Shown: one piece after another, positions 24,702 through 33,214 of the stretch
Numbering within the stretch: the stretch's first letter is position 1
How the letters are laid out: every line of letters starts with the position of its first letter
Assembly (NCBI GenBank): GCA_965206405.1
Contig: CBDBJQ010000006.1
Location: 2,170,001-2,234,000, forward strand
Origin: CBDBJQ01 sp965206405
GTDB taxonomy: Bacteria; Pseudomonadota; Alphaproteobacteria; UBA8366
Direction: 5' to 3'
DNA: 64,000 nt
Translations under genes and position numbers: made by a program
Notes under the pieces: model-generated
What the model saw: the letters and a program-made list of their open reading frames with translations, nothing else
Databases searched by the model: none
Told to the model about the DNA's origin: nothing

Positions 24702-25586
24702 TCAGTGCCCTACTGATTCCATTGGGGAAATCCCCCCCCCCCCGGCAAAAGTCTGGGTGTCACACCATTCCTCAATGTCCTGCTTTTCATACAGCATGTG
24801 GTACTTCATGAGTGCTGCATCCTTTGCATACCAAAGGATGAAATCGCCCGCTTTGGGGATGGTTCTCGTCGATGAGCCACCACCCGTGGTTGCAAACGTA
24901 ATCGTGCTGATTCGATTCTCCGGCCCGAACACTTCATCCAGAACCACAGCGCAGCGATGAACATTCACGTCGCCAATCTGCATGAAGAAGCTACCCGTCT
25001 CCGAGAGCAATTCCCGGGCCAGTACGGCGGTTTCCCGAATGCCATCAAGATAGGTGTGGATTCCTCTCTCGTAGCTATCCCGGAACGCCGTCACCTGTAC
25101 AGTGTCGTCCATGTAACGAGCATCGAAATCCATGCCATAAGGCGGGTCGAAAAAGATGCATTGCACCGCGCCGGCCATTGATTCATGTTCAGAGAGAGAC
25201 GCCATCGCCCGCTTTGAATCAGCATGGATGAGCCTATTCTGCCAGTTCCCCTCATGCTCGTACCAATCCAGCTTTGCGCTTTCTAAATCTTTATAGCAGT
25301 CAAATATATCGTATTGATCAGGCGCACCATTCGACTGCTTGCGCAGCGTCTCAATCCAGGACACCGGATCGATTTTTTCAGCAGTGCTGAGTAACGGGGC
25401 ACTCACCGTCTTGGTTTCCCGCTGCCGGCTCCAGTCCAGGGTGGGAATCTTGCTTCTGTCCTGCTCTTTGATCTTTGTCTTGTGCCGCGCAGGGGCTCGC
25501 CGTTCGGGATGGCTCGTCCGTGCCATTTCCGCTGTCGGGTTATTCTTGCGGTCTGCCCCGTGCTCGTAGGTTGGTTTACGGCTCAT
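24702..25586 (-). CDS. mod: Type III DNA methyltransferase Mod, N-terminal segment (truncated at poly-G)
   Basis: From ATG 25586 there are 294 codons to the stop at 24702. The start is joined to the res stop by a TGATG overlap. The first ~55 residues are basic and disordered. Then come DYDIFDCYKDL-like lead-in (APDQYDIFDCYKDLESAKLD), WQNRLIHADSKRAMASL and CIFFDPPYGMDF, the catalytic DPPY motif IV, plus SFFMQIGDVNVHRCAVVLDE. The protein ends shortly after the poly-G glycines, before the SAM-binding motif, so as sequenced the enzyme is predicted off. It adds methyl groups to adenine in family members. Confidence 0.88.
   Translation of the reverse strand: MSRKPTYEHGADRKNNPTAEMARTSHPERRAPARHKTKIKEQDRSKIPTLDWSRQRETKTVSAPLLSTAEKIDPVSWIETLRKQSNGAPDQYDIFDCYKDLESAKLDWYEHEGNWQNRLIHADSKRAMASLSEHESMAGAVQCIFFDPPYGMDFDARYMDDTVQVTAFRDSYERGIHTYLDGIRETAVLARELLSETGSFFMQIGDVNVHRCAVVLDEVFGPENRISTITFATTGGGSSTRTIPKAGDFILWYAKDAALMKYHMLYEKQDIEEWCDTQTFAGGGGISPMESVGH
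24732..24743. repeat. Run of 12 C (12 G in the mod coding strand), candidate phase-variation tract
   Basis: Twelve uninterrupted G residues in the coding strand encode four glycines after QTFA. At length 12 the frame stops 11 codons later (24702). At 11 it also stops quickly. At 10 or 13 it reads through DFPNGISRALKSKERRDPKQ into the C-terminal segment at ATG 24642 without a stop. Slipped-strand mispairing at such tracts is the known on/off switch of phase-variable type III mod genes. Confidence 0.85.
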
Positions 25587-28500
25587 TACGCCTGTACCTC
25601 CCTTATGGCGGACTGGATTGCGGAACCAACATCGTCGTTTGGCCCGATCTCTCTTCGGATCCAGATTTGGCCGTGTTCTTCGCCGGCATCGTTTGCACAA
25701 GGGATCCACCAGTGATCGGTCCACCAGCCTTTCTTCTTACTCTGTTCATCAGGCATACCTTTACCTTCAAGCACAATGTGCAGGGTTTTCCCGTTGTGCT
25801 GCCGACATCGAACAAAAAAATCGGGAACGTATCTCTTCCAAGCCCCTTTGTATTTGTACGGAATTTCTATCCGCTCCCGTCCGTGGTTCCGCACAAAGGC
25901 TTTCACAGGGCCTAATGCATCCAAGGCCTCGGCAATTCTGACTTCGAGTTTCGAATGACAGGCAGCAATATTGAGTTCGGAATGCTGCAGCTCTGCGATG
26001 TCTTTCAGTCCCGTCTCGAAGCGCTCCCAGTCGCCGGCCGAACGAAACAAATCGTTTTCTTTCGACGCAACGCCGATTTTCCGGGCTGGTTGGTTGTCGA
26101 TGGTAATGGCGTTAAGAATGTCACTTTGGGCAGCATCCCGTACACCCCCATCTTCAAGTTCGGATTCATGCAACGGTACGGCGTTATGATTGAGCCATTC
26201 CCGCACCACCCGCAGACACCCAGAAAAAAGTACGCCTCGGCGTAGCCGCCCGATCGCCTCTTCCTCTCCCTCTGCTTCAGTTTTCTCCGACAGCGCTCGC
26301 ACGAGATCGGCTGCCAATAGCCACAAACCGTTTCCAGGACGCTCTCCCTTCACATGGCTAAGTTGCCTCTCTTCGCCGAGCACGCCTTGCGTTTCAACCC
26401 GCTTGATTTCCGTAGAGATGTTCGTCTGCCCTTGGGAAAGTTCTGGTCCCCGGACCTTGGTTTGATCAAGCGCTAGCTGCAGGCCGGGGGCAGACATCGT
26501 GTATCCCTGGAAATCGGGAAGCCAGATTCGGTACTCCTCAACCCGCTCTTTCACGGGATAAACTTCGTGCTTCTCATCAGGCGGCGGCATCGGTTGCGGT
26601 TCTGCGCCACCTTCCATCATCCGCGCAAAGGGTACGCCGAAGACGGTTGCATATTCGGCAGGAAAGCGCGCTTCGATACCTTTCCCGTCTGTGCCTCTTT
26701 TTGCTACCTCCTCCAGGTTTTCATAATCTCGCCGGCGAAGCGCCCGGCCCATCGTCTGCTCGCAGAGTAGCTGACTTCCGAACTTACGATATCCCAGAAT
26801 ATGGGTGACCCGTTGGCAGTCCCAGCCTTCGGTGAGCATGCCCACACTCACCACACAGCGCACTTCCGCCCCGGCTTTCTCGGGCTGGGCCACGGTCTGC
26901 AAGACTTCCTGGAGTTCCTCCTCCCGCGCATCCCCGCCTTTGACTTCCCGGAGACCGAGAGCTCCACCCGAGATCTGCTCATGCTCGGCTTTTTCCGGAT
27001 CATTCGATTTGCTGAGCACCAGGATGGTGCGCATACCGCATTCGCTCTCATCCGCTCCGCTACGGGGAACGTTGGAAAGCAGATCAAAATTACTTTTGTA
27101 GGTTACGCCATCGGATCCCCGCCACCCTCCAAGCATCTTGAAGAGCGCCCACGCATTCACTTTGTTGTTGGCGACCACAATCAGCACGGGATGTCCGACC
27201 TGGAAGCCTTTCGTCTTTTCCCAGGTAGCAAAGGTTTCTTCATAGTCCTGATAAAGAATATCAGCTCCGCGCTGGACGAGTTCCATGCCTTCATTGGTGC
27301 TTAACTTCTGTCCTTTGTTTGCCTCGAACAGGTTTCTGAATACGGATTCATCAGGGCTACCATCGTCTCTGTGAGGCAACTGGGGAATCTTCACCAACCC
27401 CGATTCCATTGCCTCCATTAGGGCAAATTCGCTCACAATCCAGGGGACAAGGCTGCTTTCTTTCAGCCGGGCGGTTTTTGAAGAATCTTCGGAGTCGGGC
27501 ACCCTGGTGTTTGCAGGATCGATGAAGATCGGGGTGGCACTCAAGTCGATAGCTTGTGCAAGCTGGTAATCCTCGTGCTCTTTCAGCGCATGCAATGCCT
27601 CCATCCACACCCCCTTCCGCTGCACACCATCCTTTCTTTCCCAGCAGTGGTGACCCTCATCATTCAGTACGACCACTCGCTCTTTGCTTCTTGCCTTTGA
27701 TGAACCAAGAAGGCGGCTCCACATCTGCCCGTGTGTCTCTTTGATGGCATGGGTTTCCTTACCACCAGCGATATCGAGTGCTTCCGTACGCGAAAGCCAT
27801 TCGCCACCGGACTTAACCTCCACACCCGTCCAGTCAATCCCTGTTTTCGGCTGCAATTTCTCCCAATTCAGAATTTCGACCGGGACCCGACTCAGGCGGT
27901 GGCCCAGCTTCTGCGGCACCAGCTGCCATTCGTCATACAGATTTCCCTCTGCTCGTGGATCCAGTCCTGAAAGCCGCGCCTTGATGGTTCGTCCCGGGCA
28001 GATGACAACGATACGATCGACATTTCTGGCAAGCCCTCCCGAGATCGCCCGGTGCTCGCGCCTCTGATTGACCGCATACCATGCGATCAGGCAGGCCATG
28101 ACCGTGGTTTTCCCCGTGCCAGTCGCCATCCGGATCGCCAGACGGGTGAGGCCCTGACTCCATCCCTCACCTGTTTCATTCAGGTGTTGAACCATCCAGT
28201 GATCACGGCCGCCAATTTCTGTCAGGTAAACGACGGTTTCGATAGCTTCCCTTTGGGCGAAGAACAGATTGCGGATCGGGCCCTCGCCTGGTTCTCTCGA
28301 CCAGTAATCAAGAAGCTCCCGGGTGGCATGACTCGTACCGGGCCATCCCCGTTCACGCCAAGCGCGAACCTCGCCCCGAAGCCTATCGAGCGGTCCGTCA
28401 TCGACAGAGACCTTGTCGTCAAGAGCGAGCTTGTCAGAAAGACCCCGAATGGCAGAGGTTTGCCCTATGGGTAAAGGCTCAGCAGCCATTCGGCGCCGAT

Positions 28501-28612
28501 CGGTAATTGTGTCGGTAGTGCGCTCGCCTACCGTCGCCCAGTGCCGGGTCGGCTCATCATAGGGCGCGGTCAGAACCGGCTGTTTCTGAAGATGCTCTTC
28601 GGGAGGTCGCAC
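25586..28612 (-). CDS. res: Type III restriction enzyme helicase/nuclease subunit Res
   Basis: The 1008-residue protein starts at GTG 28612; an ATG at codon 42 (MAAEPLPIG) is an alternative. SF2 helicase motifs appear in order: RMATGTGKTTVMACLIAWYA (Walker A), VVVLNDEGHH (DEAH-like box), DLSATPI (motif III), LTEGWDCQRV (motif V) and QTMGRALRR (motif VI). Near the C-terminus YVPDFFVRC then IVLEGKG gives the PD...ExK nuclease. All parts look intact. Type III Res cuts only in complex with Mod, so if Mod is off the pair would be silent. The gene lies upstream of mod, the reverse of the usual mod-res order. Confidence 0.92.
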   Translation of the reverse strand: MRPPEEHLQKQPVLTAPYDEPTRHWATVGERTTDTITDRRRMAAEPLPIGQTSAIRGLSDKLALDDKVSVDDGPLDRLRGEVRAWRERGWPGTSHATRELLDYWSREPGEGPIRNLFFAQREAIETVVYLTEIGGRDHWMVQHLNETGEGWSQGLTRLAIRMATGTGKTTVMACLIAWYAVNQRREHRAISGGLARNVDRIVVICPGRTIKARLSGLDPRAEGNLYDEWQLVPQKLGHRLSRVPVEILNWEKLQPKTGIDWTGVEVKSGGEWLSRTEALDIAGGKETHAIKETHGQMWSRLLGSSKARSKERVVVLNDEGHHCWERKDGVQRKGVWMEALHALKEHEDYQLAQAIDLSATPIFIDPANTRVPDSEDSSKTARLKESSLVPWIVSEFALMEAMESGLVKIPQLPHRDDGSPDESVFRNLFEANKGQKLSTNEGMELVQRGADILYQDYEETFATWEKTKGFQVGHPVLIVVANNKVNAWALFKMLGGWRGSDGVTYKSNFDLLSNVPRSGADESECGMRTILVLSKSNDPEKAEHEQISGGALGLREVKGGDAREEELQEVLQTVAQPEKAGAEVRCVVSVGMLTEGWDCQRVTHILGYRKFGSQLLCEQTMGRALRRRDYENLEEVAKRGTDGKGIEARFPAEYATVFGVPFARMMEGGAEPQPMPPPDEKHEVYPVKERVEEYRIWLPDFQGYTMSAPGLQLALDQTKVRGPELSQGQTNISTEIKRVETQGVLGEERQLSHVKGERPGNGLWLLAADLVRALSEKTEAEGEEEAIGRLRRGVLFSGCLRVVREWLNHNAVPLHESELEDGGVRDAAQSDILNAITIDNQPARKIGVASKENDLFRSAGDWERFETGLKDIAELQHSELNIAACHSKLEVRIAEALDALGPVKAFVRNHGRERIEIPYKYKGAWKRYVPDFFVRCRQHNGKTLHIVLEGKGMPDEQSKKKGWWTDHWWIPCANDAGEEHGQIWIRREIGPNDDVGSAIQSAIREVQA

Positions 28613-28953
28613 CCTTCGTCTCTCTCTGCTGTTTCAACGCCTGACGATCCCGCCCTAATATATCTCCGCTTCCGGGAATCGAAAGCGACCAAGGCTGCAC
28701 TTCTTTGGCGTTGGTGACGGAACCGAACCGTCAGGCGTCAGGACAGGCCGGCAAGCCCCTGGTCGAGCACCACGGTGTCGGTCTCGACGACGCGCGCACG
28801 AAAAGCCGCCCACCTTTTCTTGCCAGAGTTCGGCGCTGAAACTGCCGCGCGAGGAGTGAGGGGTCATTCCCACATCATCGTCATCCCCGCGAAAGCCGGG
28901 ATCTCCCGCCTGTCCAGAAAGATTCCCGCTTTCACGGGAATAACAAGAGCCAG
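28613..28953. other. Intergenic region with REP-like palindromes upstream of res
   Basis: No convincing gene. A minus-strand stretch near 28740-28800 ends VVETDTVVLDQGLAGLS, probably the tail of an unidentified decayed gene. At 28880-28945 lies CGTCATCCCCGCGAAAGCCG followed by TTCCCGCTTTCACGGGAA, a palindromic intergenic repeat of a type common in alphaproteobacterial genomes. Confidence 0.5.
28880..28945. repeat. REP-like palindromic intergenic element
   Basis: Two imperfect hairpins in tandem: CCCCGCGAAAGCCGGGAT and TTCCCGCTTTCACGGGAA. No coding potential. Confidence 0.6.
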
Positions 28954-29162
28954 TTAACCGACCGCCCCCAGAAACGCCTGCGCGGTTTTCAAAAACGCGT
29001 CCGGCTTGTCGGCATGTACCCAGTGGGCCGCGTCCTTGATCGTGACCGTCCGCGATTTCGGAAACAGCTCCGCGATGCGGTCCTTGTGGTCGTCACGGAT
29101 ATAGGCGGAATTCTCGACGACGACGAAAATCGCGGGCCCGTTATACAGCGCGCCGTGGCCAG
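28954..29162 (-). pseudogene. Alpha/beta hydrolase, C-terminal fragment
   Basis: Minus-strand codons read GPAIFVVVENSAYIRDDHKD, RIAELFPKSRTVTIKDAAHW, VHADKPDAFLKTAQAFLGA, stop at 28954. AHWVHADKP holds the catalytic His of the hydrolase fold. The N-terminal two-thirds, with the nucleophile elbow, is replaced by the IS256 fragment. Confidence 0.7.
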
Positions 29163-29165
29163 GCT

Positions 29166-29495
29166 GCTCTAAGAACCGCGACGCGTTGCTGGCCTTCTAC
29201 GACTTCCCGGCCGAACATTGGAAGCACATCCGCACGACAAACCCGATCGAGAGCGTCTTCGCCACGACCCGAAACCATACCCGAAAAACCAAGGGGTGTC
29301 TGAACCGAAAGACCGCGCTGGCAATGGTATTCAGGCTGATGATGTCAGCGGAAAAGAAATGGCGGAAGATATCCGGGCCAAACCGTTTGCCCGAGGTCAT
29401 TCAGGGGGTTGAGTTCAAAGACGGCATCAAGCAAATTCAAATCGCCGCCTGAAAACAGCCGCCGCCAACTTTTGGGCATATCTCGCTGCGGTGGC
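29166..29495 (+). mobile_element. IS256-family (mutator) transposase 3' fragment and element end
   Basis: Codons from 29171 to the stop at 29452 encode HIRTTNPIESVFATTRNHTR, GCLNRKTALAMVFRLM, NRLPEVIQGVEF, the C-terminus of IS256 transposases. The terminal sequence ACAGCCGCC...CTTTTGGGCATATCTC follows. A second, shorter and diverged copy is at 37443-37650. Confidence 0.8.
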
Positions 29496-29505
29496 CCCGG
29501 TACGG

Positions 29506-30819
29506 CTAGGTCGGTCGCTCCGGCAGGACGGCTTTGTTCGCATCGAGTATTCCGCCGAGCGTTGCCAGGAAACCCTCAAGATCACCGTCGGTTATGACGA
29601 TCGTCAGTGCAATAAAGCCGCGCCGGGCGATATAATAACCCCGTTCCAGCAATTCGAGAAAGATCAACTCGCGCACGCGGTCGTCGGCGCCACGCAGCAA
29701 TGCCGGGCTGGTTGGCGGGATTGCGATTGGGTGCATGTTTATCAGCGAGCCCATCCCGGAGGCGCAAAGCCCGATGTTTTTGCCCCCAAAGAGTGCATTA
29801 AGCCGCCCCCGCAACGCCTCGCCCCTTGCATGCAGTTCTTCGGCAATCTCCGGCGTAAACGCTTCGGTGAGCGCGGCGATCCCCGCACGCATCGACAGTA
29901 CGTTGTTGTTGAACGTTCCCGCATGGGGTAGCGCACCGGCAGCACCCGGGTCGAACATGTCCATCAAATCGGCCCGGCCGCCGAAAGCCCCGAAACTCAT
30001 GCCGCCGCCGATCCATTTTCCGAGCGTGAGCAGATCCGGCGTTATCCCGAGCATGCCGTGCGCACCGCTGGCACCGAACCGGGAGGTCATGACCTCATCG
30101 AAAATCAGAAGAGTACCAGCAGCGGCGGTTTCTTCCCGCAGCATTTCTAAGAACGTCGGGTCGCCCGGAATACAGCCGCCCGAACCCATCATCGGCTCAA
30201 CCAGCACACAAGCGAGATTGTCCTTGTGTTCCCGTATCGATGCGCGTGTCGCGTCGATGTCGTTGTACTGGCCCATGACATAGGGGAAAGGGGCATTGAT
30301 CGGACTGCCACTGCCCGCAAAGTAAAGCAGCGCCCCGTGATAGCCGCCTTCCATGACCATCACCTTGTCACGGCCCGTATGATGGCGTGCCACAGAAACG
30401 GCCATCAGATTTGCTTCCGTGCCCGAGTTGGTGAACCGCACCCGCTCGACCGCCGGAAAGCGTTCCGTGACCAGTTCGCCCAACCGCGCCTCGCTCACAT
30501 TGTGTGCGCCGAAATTGACGCCGCCCTCGAGCGCTTCGTCGATGGACCGCCGGATAGCCGGGTGCGAATGTCCAAAAATACCCGCCGTGAACTCGCCCAG
30601 CAGGTTCAGATAGCGATGCCCGTCAACATCCTCGATATAGGACCCCTCACCCCGCGCAATCCGGATCGGGAAAGGCCCGTGATACAGTGCCGATCGCGTG
30701 TTTCCGCCGGGCAGATGTTGGCTTGCCCGGTCGTGAATTTTCTTTGTCTCGGGGCGCGCGGCCGCAAATCTCTCCTGCGCATCAAGAACCGTCTCATCGA
30801 GGGAACTGTTTTTCAGCAT
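29506..30819 (-). CDS. Class III aminotransferase, glutamate-1-semialdehyde aminomutase-like
   Basis: The 437-residue PLP enzyme has the cofactor-binding FTNSGTEANLMAV segment, EPMMGSGGCIPGDP, LIFDEVMTSRFGASGA and the lysine context LGKWIGGGMSFGAFGG. The opening HDRASQHLPGGNTRS resembles HemL and related subgroup enzymes acting on amino acids other than GSA. It stands alone between IS debris and a decayed gene, so a dedicated role in heme synthesis is not supported. A specialised amine or beta-amino acid transaminase is equally likely. Confidence 0.85.
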   Translation of the reverse strand: MLKNSSLDETVLDAQERFAAARPETKKIHDRASQHLPGGNTRSALYHGPFPIRIARGEGSYIEDVDGHRYLNLLGEFTAGIFGHSHPAIRRSIDEALEGGVNFGAHNVSEARLGELVTERFPAVERVRFTNSGTEANLMAVSVARHHTGRDKVMVMEGGYHGALLYFAGSGSPINAPFPYVMGQYNDIDATRASIREHKDNLACVLVEPMMGSGGCIPGDPTFLEMLREETAAAGTLLIFDEVMTSRFGASGAHGMLGITPDLLTLGKWIGGGMSFGAFGGRADLMDMFDPGAAGALPHAGTFNNNVLSMRAGIAALTEAFTPEIAEELHARGEALRGRLNALFGGKNIGLCASGMGSLINMHPIAIPPTSPALLRGADDRVRELIFLELLERGYYIARRGFIALTIVITDGDLEGFLATLGGILDANKAVLPERPT

Positions 30820-31001
30820 GCCACTTCACAAAATCAGTCGTGAAACACCAAATCGGGCAGAGCCGCCCGAGCGCGAAAACCGCCGGACGGTCCTAAAGCC
30901 AAAGGTCTCGAACCCGAAGCCAGAGATCCCGGAGCCGGATAGCTCCCGCTCATTCTTGCCCATCTCTGGTAAATCTCCAGGGGCGCGTTGTGAGGCCGTT
31001 T

Positions 31002-31256
31002 CAAAAGCGCGGACTCAGGCGCCTTGCCGAAGGTATTCATAAATCCCGCCTCTCCCTCATGCGACCGCATCGGCGCACTGACGCCGAGGCGCGACAATTG
31101 CGCCGCCACAACCCCGTTGTGAGTCGGAATCCCGCCATGCAGCCGCTTGACCATCGTGCCCTCGGGCTCGAACGCGAACTGCATGGTGCCGTCGGCCATA
31201 GACAGCACAATTCCCCAGGCACGCGCGATATCCGTGCCATCAAAAGAAAATTTGTT
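31002..31256 (-). pseudogene. MmgE/PrpD-family fragment
   Basis: Minus-strand codons read DIARAWGIVLSMADGTMQFA, MVKRLHGGIPTHNGVVAAQL, PMRSHEGEAGFMNTF, typical of the MmgE/PrpD (2-methylcitrate dehydratase) core. Only ~85 residues survive, with unrelated sequence on both sides within the same open frame. Confidence 0.65.
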
Positions 31257-31476
31257 GCCGTGACCCTTGCGTCTGGGGAATCGCCTCCAATTCTCAACGC
31301 TTCTGATACGGATTGGTGGAATTACGGAGAGTCCTTGGAGAAACACGGGGTCCGCATTGAGTGTCTCTGTCCCGAACTGATGGAAGAGACTGATTAAACC
31401 ATCAGGTATCAGCACCACAGTGCTCCTGTCCTCCGTTGCCGACGGCGTGCCCGGGCCGGAATCCGGGACACCGCCC

Positions 31477-32739
31477 TTACATTTCTGATACACGCTTCAG
31501 TACGGTAGCGATGTCCTTGGTGGACGCGCGACTGACGTCGCAGGTTGCTGCGAAGAATTTCCAGTTCGCCACGGCGCCTTCGACGCGCTCTATGATGCTA
31601 TGCGCATCCTGCTCTCTGATATCGGCCTGCCTGCCCAGCGCCAGAAGATGCTCTCTGGTGATGTCCTTGCCGTATCCCAAAACACTCATGCTGTGCTCAC
31701 CACCCGGTCCCTCGGAGAAGGTCAGGTCATAGGCCGGCGCCAGGTGCCAGGTTCCATCGCGATCCATGATGTAGCTGAACTGGCGTGAATGATCATCGCG
31801 GTTGTGGGAGAGGACGTTGAACACGGCCAAGGTGAACATATCCCGGCAGTCGCGCTGGTCCCGGATAAGATCACGGGTCAGCATGATGAGGTCTCTGTAA
31901 TCGAGGCTTGGCGCCCCGACATCCGCATAAAGCAGACCGTTCACTGAGTGAACGTGAACCCGACGGGTTCCGTCCTGATCGAAGCGGCGAGCTGCAAAAT
32001 AGGATCGCCCGATACCAGCCAGCAGCCGGGTCTCCGGCATGACGACCCCGGCCTCCTTGGCCATCATTGAATAGGCCATTTCGATGTGGCCGATGTCTTC
32101 CGGATCGCCGACGCCGGGGAATTTCACCAGCCATGGAGTGTATCCCGGGGGTATATCTTCCATTCCGTAGACCGCTTCCTCCCGGTCGTTCAGAGCAATC
32201 AGGGCCTTGGGACGCGCACCGCCCGGGGAACTGCCGGCCTTTCCAAGAGCAGCAAGCACTTCCCCTGCTTCGCCTTGCAGGATCCGCCTGGCATCGGCGG
32301 CCAATTCGTCCAGGTCGATGCTGTCATCACTATCGATGCCGTCATCGCCGGCTTCCCACGGATCAATGGCCGGCGCATAGCACAAGGCGCCGATTCCGCG
32401 GTTTCCTACGCAAGCTAGCCGGTCGAGCGGTGTCAACGTCGTTGGCACGATGCCAAGCTCGCGGGCGCGAAGATCTACGAGCTGACGGCCCCAACTGTCG
32501 GGCAGACTGTCGCTGAAGACGCCGTGCAATCCCCTGAACACCACCCCGTCGTGAGGCAGGTGCACCCCGAATTCCGTTCTGTGGCGCATTGGAGAAAGTT
32601 CGATTCCCGAACTGAGGAAGGCATCGTCGAACTGGAAAAGCGCAACCCGATCACCCCAGGTCAGCCTGCCGACCAACTGAATGTCGTTGTCATCCCACCG
32701 CAGGGTCACATCAAGTGGCGTGCCTGGCCGGATCTTCAT
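31477..32739 (-). CDS. hipA: HipA-type serine/threonine kinase toxin (copy 1)
   Basis: At 420 residues it matches HipA: N-terminal GVFSDSLPDSWGRQLVD and SSPGGARPKALIAL, then the kinase core with WLVKFPG, HIEMAYSMMAKEAGV, the catalytic loop SHNRDDHSRQF and metal-binding APAYDLTFS. HipA phosphorylates glutamyl-tRNA synthetase or related targets and causes growth arrest. It overlaps the hipB stop (ATGA). An acidic Asp-rich insert (DSDDSIDLDELAAD) is notable. Confidence 0.9.
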   Translation of the reverse strand: MKIRPGTPLDVTLRWDDNDIQLVGRLTWGDRVALFQFDDAFLSSGIELSPMRHRTEFGVHLPHDGVVFRGLHGVFSDSLPDSWGRQLVDLRARELGIVPTTLTPLDRLACVGNRGIGALCYAPAIDPWEAGDDGIDSDDSIDLDELAADARRILQGEAGEVLAALGKAGSSPGGARPKALIALNDREEAVYGMEDIPPGYTPWLVKFPGVGDPEDIGHIEMAYSMMAKEAGVVMPETRLLAGIGRSYFAARRFDQDGTRRVHVHSVNGLLYADVGAPSLDYRDLIMLTRDLIRDQRDCRDMFTLAVFNVLSHNRDDHSRQFSYIMDRDGTWHLAPAYDLTFSEGPGGEHSMSVLGYGKDITREHLLALGRQADIREQDAHSIIERVEGAVANWKFFAATCDVSRASTKDIATVLKRVSEM

Positions 32740-33062
32740 GTGATGCGGCCCTGTTTCCGCTTCCTTTGGCTCCCCAGCGCATCCTCCAGAGTCCGGAACT
32801 CGTCCTGTTTCCGCTCTAACAGCAAGTTGCCCAGAGCCACCTCGTCCCGCAAAGTGACAGCAAGGCGAATGAACGACAGCAGGGATATCTGGCCAGTTCT
32901 CTCAAATTTTCTCAGTGTAGCGAGTGCCACACCGGCGCGATCGGCCAGTCCCTTCTGGGTTAGATCCAGGGCCAGACGACGGCTTCTAGACCGCGTCGCC
33001 AGGATGCTGGCTACCTCCTCGGATGGCAACCTGGAAAAAGGTACTATCGTGTCCATCAGCAC
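32736..33062 (-). CDS. hipB: HipB-type XRE antitoxin (copy 1)
   Basis: The 108-residue HTH protein (LALDLTQKGLADRAGVALAT, LRKFERTGQISL) precedes hipA and overlaps it by four bases. The start at GTG 33062 has AAAGGAA four bases upstream; ATG 33056 is the alternative. It would neutralise HipA and repress from the paired operators upstream. Confidence 0.85.
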   Translation of the reverse strand: MLMDTIVPFSRLPSEEVASILATRSRSRRLALDLTQKGLADRAGVALATLRKFERTGQISLLSFIRLAVTLRDEVALGNLLLERKQDEFRTLEDALGSQRKRKQGRIT

Positions 33063-33079
33063 TGGTTCCTTTCATATAG

Positions 33080-33136
33080 TGATACTATAATATCAATAAA
33101 TGCGATATTTTCTATAATTTTGATATTATTGTATCA
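33080..33136. promoter_or_regulatory. Paired operators TGATA-N6-TATCA upstream of hipBA
   Basis: Two 16-bp palindromic sites, TGATACTATAATATCA (33080-33095) and TGATATTATTGTATCA (33121-33136), have centres 41 bp apart, close to four helical turns. The region is strongly AT-rich. The spacing would allow cooperative binding or a HipB-bridged loop. Confidence 0.65.
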
Positions 33137-33214
33137 ATATACATGTAGCAATCAATGCTCACCTTGCCCGGGCGCGTCAGGACATGGTCGGGCACAACCG
33201 GGAAGGATCTAGCC

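Noticed and set aside
24702..24745. Programmed ribosomal frameshift in mod
   Set aside because: A 12-G run is not a known slippery heptamer and no stimulatory structure is evident; slipped-strand length change explains the geometry better. Homopolymer sequencing error remains possible and is listed as a check.
29506..30819. True hemL (glutamate-1-semialdehyde aminomutase) for heme synthesis
   Set aside because: Alphaproteobacteria generally use 5-aminolevulinate synthase, and no hem genes lie nearby; kept as a class III aminotransferase.
30834..31493. 219-codon intact gene at this locus
   Set aside because: Only ~85 central residues match MmgE/PrpD; the ends are unrelated sequence, so it is an accidental open frame over a fragment.
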